A model generated the notes under the pieces. The model saw only the letters and a program-made list of their open reading frames with translations, was not told the origin of the DNA and ran no database searches. 64,000 bases of DNA from Morella rubra (lineage: Eukaryota > Streptophyta > Magnoliopsida > Fagales > Myricaceae). Each line of letters starts with the position of its first letter. The first letter of the stretch is position 1. This document shows, piece by piece, positions 46,470 to 64,000 of this stretch. The translations under genes were made by a program, and so were the position numbers. The stretch covers positions 18,745,110 through 18,809,109 of the forward strand of contig CM025853.1 in assembly GCA_003952965.2 (NCBI GenBank). The letters run 5' to 3'.

Positions 46470-48025
46470 CTAGCCTCTCGACAAAAGCACTTCATTCACA
46501 AAATTGTTCAAGTTAACGGAAGAAGAACCATGGGCACCAGTGGCCTCTACGGCCAAATTTTTCCACTCCATGACCTTTTTCTTCATTCTTTTACCCTTCT
46601 CTCCCTCCATCAACTCTCTCACAAGCTTCTCCACCTCGTCTCTCTTCACATCATTATCAATCTCCAGGCCAATGCCCCAGTCATTGCAGGCATACTTGCA
46701 GTTTGTTTGCTGATCCCAAGCGAATGGCCAACAAAGCATGGGCACTCCTGCAGACACACTTTCAATTATTGAATTCCACCCGCAGTGCGTTAGGAACCCT
46801 CCAATTAAGGGGTGATTCAGCACTTCCTCTTGAGGGCACCAACCAGCTATTAGACCCCTTTCTTTTGTTTCCACCTCGAACTCAGATGGCAAAATCGCTG
46901 ATTCACCAACAACTAAATCAGGCCGAATTATCCACAAAAATGGGTGCTTGCTATTTGCAAGTCCCCAACCAAACTCACTCAGCTGCCGTGGTGTTAACAC
47001 GGCCAAGCTGCCAAAATTCACATACACCACAGAGTTGTGTCCCTTAGAGTTTAGCCAATGAAGGCACTCTGTTTCTTCTTTCCGTAAACTGTACCCGATT
47101 GATTTCAGGGGATCGAGTGGTTGATCGAGTAATAGTTGGAGAGGGCCAACTGCATATACACGCAGAAACATGGGGGAGAGAGCATTCAAAACTTCTCGCT
47201 CTAAAGCGTCAAATGTTTGAATAACTATTCCTGAAGCTTTCGGAGCTCTCTCTACTGCATCAACGAGGAATTTGAAGATGACATCATTTGCATTTGTCAT
47301 CGAACAATGCTTGGGAGATCCCTGAGTCGGATGTCTTTCATAGCCTGGAATCCAGTCTATAACTGTGTCCAGATACCCATTTGTTAGATAGCTCTCATCT
47401 GCAAAAGGAGTTAATTAAATAAGTGTTCTAGTCTTAAAACTAACAATTAATAAGAAACTACTGCAAGACTTCATGAGTAGTGTTCTTCCCCTTTGACATA
47501 CCTTTTAGTGGTGTGAAGGCCTTTGTCCATTAGGGAAGGAAATTGCTTGAAGGCCATTAGGCTGCAAGCAGCGATCGTGAACAGCATTACAATAGGGATT
47601 CCTAGTTCTCGAGCAGCAGTGATCGTAAATGCCATGAAACCATCGGAGATAATGCACGTCACTGGAGGAGAATTGTTGTCTGAACTTGCAGTGTTGAGTT
47701 TCACGAGCAAGTCAGAAAATGGAGCCAAGAAGTTCTTCATAATGGATTCGCACACAGAAGCAAGGTCTGAGGAAGCATTGATATACGATGGAGGGAGGCT
47801 GTCTGGAATGGTTTCGAATCGAAAGTCAGGCAAGCCATCTAAGGAGTTGGGTCCTCCAGATTTCAGAAAACGTTGGTGGTTGAACTCGGTGTTGACAAAG
47901 GTTATGTGAAAACCTTTACGATGGAGAAGCTTCGCAAATTTTAGCATGGCCTTTATGTGGCTTTGAAATGGTGCTGGAATACAAACTGCATGAGGCTTAT
48001 CAACTACGACTGTTCCGGAATGCAT
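46470..48025 (-). pseudogene. UGT85A-type glucosyltransferase, copy 2 (frameshifted)
   Basis: Exon 1 is 47502-48025, exon 2 46470-47398. The sequence is nearly identical to copy 1. Key residues persist: KPHAVCIPAPFQSH with the catalytic His, SDGFMAF, and PSPG from [16 protein letters not shown] through HCGWNS to AWDQQTN. One extra base near 47515 changes the phase at the exon 1 donor, so correct splicing meets a TGA at once in exon 2. Exon 2 also has an extra base near 47343 and a missing base near 47300. These two cancel and recode 15 residues (GMKDIRF... in copy 1 becomes GYERHPT... here) that normally form the conserved GMKDIRLRDLPSF segment. So it is non-functional unless another donor is used. 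The base lost in copy 1 (near 38249) is present here. Confidence 0.87.
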
Positions 48026-48113
48026 GATCTGTTTCTCTCCTACTGTAGATGTGCAGTTCTACTGTTTTAACAATGTCCACGCCCACATATTTTAAGCAAA
48101 TTTACTTCTTCTT

Positions 48114-48163
48114 GGGGGGGGGGGGGGGGGGGGGGGGTTGGGGGGGGGGGGAGGGGGGGGGGG
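48114..48163. repeat. 50-base poly-G tract
   Basis: Only three of 50 bases are not G (TT at 48138-48139 and A at 48152). Block 1 has ordinary mixed sequence at the matching place (GAGGGGACTGTCTTGTGC near 40000). G-quadruplex formation is likely. A sequencing artefact is possible. Confidence 0.8.
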
Positions 48164-48278
48164 ACCCAGTACTGCTAGCAGCTGCTGCCGGCCGGTTCAA
48201 AGAATGGGTCCTACTTAAAAGGGAAACCCTATTCAAGTTTTTTCTTTAAAATATCTACTGGTCTCATGAGAGATGATG

Positions 48279-48470
48279 TATATGTTTGGTTTATTTTAAA
48301 AAAAAATGAAAAATTTTTAACAATCACTTTTTTATTAATTTTAATATTTTAATAATTTTTTACAAATTTTAATAATTTTAAAAAAATAATTCAACAATTC
48401 TAAGAAAATCTATATTAATTCTAATAAAAATAAATATAAAAATATTTTCAAAATCAAACCGAAAATAGCC
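48279..48470. mobile_element. AT-rich MITE-like insertion private to block 2
   Basis: About 190 bp (ends ATGTTTGGTTTATTTT and AAAATCAAACCGAAAATAG) lie between sequence that is continuous in block 1 (GATGATCAATCCCTTTCTTG). Inserted after the duplication, or lost from block 1. Confidence 0.5.
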
Positions 48471-48740
48471 GATTAATCCTTTCTTGTGGGCTGTTCTTTC
48501 CACAGTCATTGCAGACGCGATTTATTAGTTGTTTATCTCTACCGTTTGGAAGCATTAAAAATAAGAAAAATCGGCAGGCCAAATCAGTGTATGAAAACTA
48601 CGTTACAAGTAAAAGGAAAGGGCAAAAAACATGTGACGATGCCGTCGCGACGAACCCTGGGAAGCAATGGCCCTTCGTACGTGTTGGTCAGCAGAGACAG
48701 AGATCGCCAGAAATAGAATCCAAATTTTACGGCATTAGAG

Positions 48741-49486
48741 ACATTCCTTAGCTGCTTATTCAAAATTGGCTTTTATTTTAACCCAAAAAGTACCTTCTCT
48801 ATTTTAAATATCAACTTTTTAAAAACACCCACAGCAGCTTCTCTATTTTAACCATCTACTTTTACTATTCTATTTAAATATTATTTTCAAAGATTTCTTT
48901 ATTCTTTCTCTAATATTTATATTTTTAATATTTGTTTTATTGTAACGGTTATATTTTTGAATATTTGTCTTATCCTAAAAATTTTTTAATTTTTGTCTTT
49001 TCCTAATGTCGGATTTTTTAAAACCTCAGATGGCATGCTAGATGAAAAACATTAGTCACGAAAAGAAAAAGAAAAAGAAAAAATAAGAAAATATTAATAT
49101 TTTATTATGAGAAGTGAACAGTGGTTATCTAAAATAAAGAACCACTGTTCACATGTTAAAATTTTTGTTAAAATTGTTAAAATAGATAAGCTTTAAAGAG
49201 TGTTTTGGCTTTTTTGTTAAATTGGTTCTCTATTTAACCAAAATGTAGAAAGAGAACCCATACTAGTAATGCTCCTTAGTCACATGTTGATTTGAAGTGG
49301 CATGCACGTGAAGTGTGGCTGCAGTGAAGCATTCACGTCATGTATGATGAGAGAGAGATTGGTGTACCTTTTACTCTTTATATATATCACTCTTCTTCGA
49401 CGGTCTCATCCGACATTTAATGAAGGCCGAAAGAGTTGGTCTCTTCAAAAAACACCGGTATCTTTTCTATTTTTTTTTTTTTTTTT
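48741..49486. other. Unassigned AT-rich sequence up to the gap
   Basis: It contains TTCTCTATTTTAA motifs in both orientations and ends in a poly-T run. Possibly a MITE (GAGACATTCCTTAG on the left, GGAGCATTACTAG on the other strand at the right), but the ends do not pair well. Confidence 0.35.
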
Positions 49487-50486
49487 NNNNNNNNNNNNNN
49501 NNNNNNNNNNNNNNNNNNNNNNNNNNNNNNNNNNNNNNNNNNNNNNNNNNNNNNNNNNNNNNNNNNNNNNNNNNNNNNNNNNNNNNNNNNNNNNNNNNNN
49601 NNNNNNNNNNNNNNNNNNNNNNNNNNNNNNNNNNNNNNNNNNNNNNNNNNNNNNNNNNNNNNNNNNNNNNNNNNNNNNNNNNNNNNNNNNNNNNNNNNNN
49701 NNNNNNNNNNNNNNNNNNNNNNNNNNNNNNNNNNNNNNNNNNNNNNNNNNNNNNNNNNNNNNNNNNNNNNNNNNNNNNNNNNNNNNNNNNNNNNNNNNNN
49801 NNNNNNNNNNNNNNNNNNNNNNNNNNNNNNNNNNNNNNNNNNNNNNNNNNNNNNNNNNNNNNNNNNNNNNNNNNNNNNNNNNNNNNNNNNNNNNNNNNNN
49901 NNNNNNNNNNNNNNNNNNNNNNNNNNNNNNNNNNNNNNNNNNNNNNNNNNNNNNNNNNNNNNNNNNNNNNNNNNNNNNNNNNNNNNNNNNNNNNNNNNNN
50001 NNNNNNNNNNNNNNNNNNNNNNNNNNNNNNNNNNNNNNNNNNNNNNNNNNNNNNNNNNNNNNNNNNNNNNNNNNNNNNNNNNNNNNNNNNNNNNNNNNNN
50101 NNNNNNNNNNNNNNNNNNNNNNNNNNNNNNNNNNNNNNNNNNNNNNNNNNNNNNNNNNNNNNNNNNNNNNNNNNNNNNNNNNNNNNNNNNNNNNNNNNNN
50201 NNNNNNNNNNNNNNNNNNNNNNNNNNNNNNNNNNNNNNNNNNNNNNNNNNNNNNNNNNNNNNNNNNNNNNNNNNNNNNNNNNNNNNNNNNNNNNNNNNNN
50301 NNNNNNNNNNNNNNNNNNNNNNNNNNNNNNNNNNNNNNNNNNNNNNNNNNNNNNNNNNNNNNNNNNNNNNNNNNNNNNNNNNNNNNNNNNNNNNNNNNNN
50401 NNNNNNNNNNNNNNNNNNNNNNNNNNNNNNNNNNNNNNNNNNNNNNNNNNNNNNNNNNNNNNNNNNNNNNNNNNNNNNNNNNNNNN
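49487..50486. other. Assembly gap, 1000 N
   Basis: Exactly 1000 N, a round number usual for gaps of unknown size. It follows a poly-T run and cuts the last exon of the BAGP1-like gene. Confidence 0.99.
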
Positions 50487-62692
<12,206 letters not shown>

Positions 62693-64000
62693 CACGTAGA
62701 GCACGAAAACGGAACGAAATCCCAGAGCGAAAGAAAGAAACAGAGAAATTGATCAGAGGTTGGAGGGCCCTAGGTTTTCTTGTAGGGAATCGCTATGGTC
62801 CTGAGGGGTTGGGAAGGCCATAGGCACGTTGAATTTTCAAGAAGACGGGCAATTCAGACTGTTCGAAGGGCGAGAGGGAGGAGAGGGTCAATGTTGGACC
62901 GTTGGAGCGGCATGGAGGTTGAAAATTGATTGTGTTCCCTCGATGACAAAAATACCCTTAAGCCAGGCGTCGAAATACAGGCGACTCCCTCCTGAGCACG
63001 TGGAAAATTTTGCTGATTGTGAGGGATGGTTTCGGATGATGAATCTTGAGAATCTTGAATTGAATACGCGTGGGAAGTTTTTACCCATTCAACACCCCCT
63101 ATTGATCGTTGAATTTTAATTAGAGTGACTGCAAAGCGACGGCAAGTTATCGTTTTAAATTGACATTACGACCAAATCGTCGTTGTCGTTTTTGCGTGGT
63201 TCAAGTAAAAAAAAAAAAATTGCATTTGAGTCACCTCTAGGCTCTATGACACAATTCTAACTTGTAAAAGACCGTATTTGAGGCTGGATTACCTGGTACT
63301 TGTATGACAGCTTATATGTAGACCAAACAGCATTTAACTAATTGATATTAATTTTTTGGATATATTACAATATTTTTTTCATAAACTATCATTGTATGTA
63401 ACTCACTTTTCAAATTCAAGTTTCATTGCGATTCCATCCATAAATTCAATGTACTGTTAATTCATATGGTTTCTGCCCACTTGACTCGTATCTCTACTAA
63501 AAGTAAAATTATGCATCTATTTGCACTGAAAAATATTGTGCTTTTTTTCCTAAATACCAATTCCTGCCCAACATAAAAGGCTGCATTTCATGATTTCAAG
63601 ATTGTACATGTAACAAACAAAACAATTTGAGAGTTATAATTTTCGAGAATAAGAGTATAATCATATTTTTTAAAAAGGAGAGAGTTACGTGCGGGTCACA
63701 ATAGACATAAATCACCTGAGTTAATAGCTTCGTTAGGTTTAGGGATGGAGTCCAATGGAAACATAAATTTAGAAAGTGAGTAACCATGATTTATAGCTTA
63801 AGAAAACTTTGAGAATACTTAGTGTTTAAAAAAAAAATTGTTAAAAAAGTATATATATATATTGTTAGGAATGGATACAACAATGCATTCAATATTTGGG
63901 GGATCCTACTGCTCGAGAGTGGACAAGCAATTTCATAGAGAGAGAGATAGACTTGGGTGTCTTGTTTTGCATGGGACCATCAATTCTCGAGTATGCAGGT
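62693..64000. other. BAGP1 upstream region and unassigned sequence
   Basis: The first few hundred bases should be the leader and promoter of the minus-strand gene; I see no clear TATA box. No second gene was recognised up to the window end. An (AT)n stretch lies at 63850-63862. Confidence 0.4.

Larger units (their letters stand above)
44940..48740. repeat. Segmental duplication block 2 (peptide 4 + UGT copy 2)
   Basis: Collinear with 36840-40760. Offsets are about 8.09 kb between the peptide genes and 8.66 kb between the UGT starts; the difference is due to insertions private to one block. Confidence 0.88.

Noticed and set aside
62829..63119. A 96-codon open frame upstream of BAGP1
   Set aside because: No ATG-supported domain or splice context; it overlaps the probable promoter on the other strand and I recognise nothing in it.

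Overview
The window is nuclear DNA of a seed plant, almost certainly a woody eudicot. It has intron-containing plant genes, a miR395 hairpin, and dense LTR, LINE, hAT, CACTA and MULE debris. The species cannot be named from sequence alone. It contains one 1000-base run of N (49487-50486).

Layout. At 1.1-3.3 kb lies a broken cytosolic pyruvate kinase gene. At 6.06-9.01 kb is a non-autonomous hAT element with CCGGTCC-rich ends and a nested insertion. At 9.7-16.4 kb is a decayed Ty1/copia element on the minus strand; its LTR recurs alone at 22.2-23.5 kb. At 17.86-17.98 kb is a MIR395 precursor with a TATA box upstream. At 19.7-21.75 kb copia remnants are split by a 1.33-kb CACTA element with a 3-bp target duplication. 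LINE, gypsy and FAR1/FRS (MULE-derived) pseudogenes fill 24.4-29.3 kb, followed by a G/C-rich minisatellite and foldback DNA to 30.9 kb.

The most unusual part is 32.7-48.8 kb. Four paralogues of a tiny secreted peptide gene (signal peptide, then a short mature region with the core C-P-C-P-x-x-P-x-C) lie on the plus strand. They alternate with two minus-strand UGT85A-type glucosyltransferase copies. Peptide 2 plus UGT copy 1, and peptide 4 plus UGT copy 2, form a tandem segmental duplication about 8-8.7 kb apart. Only peptide 3 has a full undamaged frame; peptide 2 is usable from an internal Met; peptides 1 and 4 are broken. Both UGT copies carry different frameshifts. Each peptide copy also has its own transposon in or near its promoter or 5' leader (solo LTR, MULE foldback, MITE, retroposon). 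A DUF1664 gene fragment adjoins peptide 4.

From 50.5 to 62.7 kb on the minus strand is one real multi-exon gene, BAGP1-like (N-terminal membrane segment, C2, GRAM, VASt). I could splice 17 introns with consistent GT-AG borders and phases. The last exon runs into the N gap. Its introns hold several 5'-truncated LINE copies, one inserted inside another.
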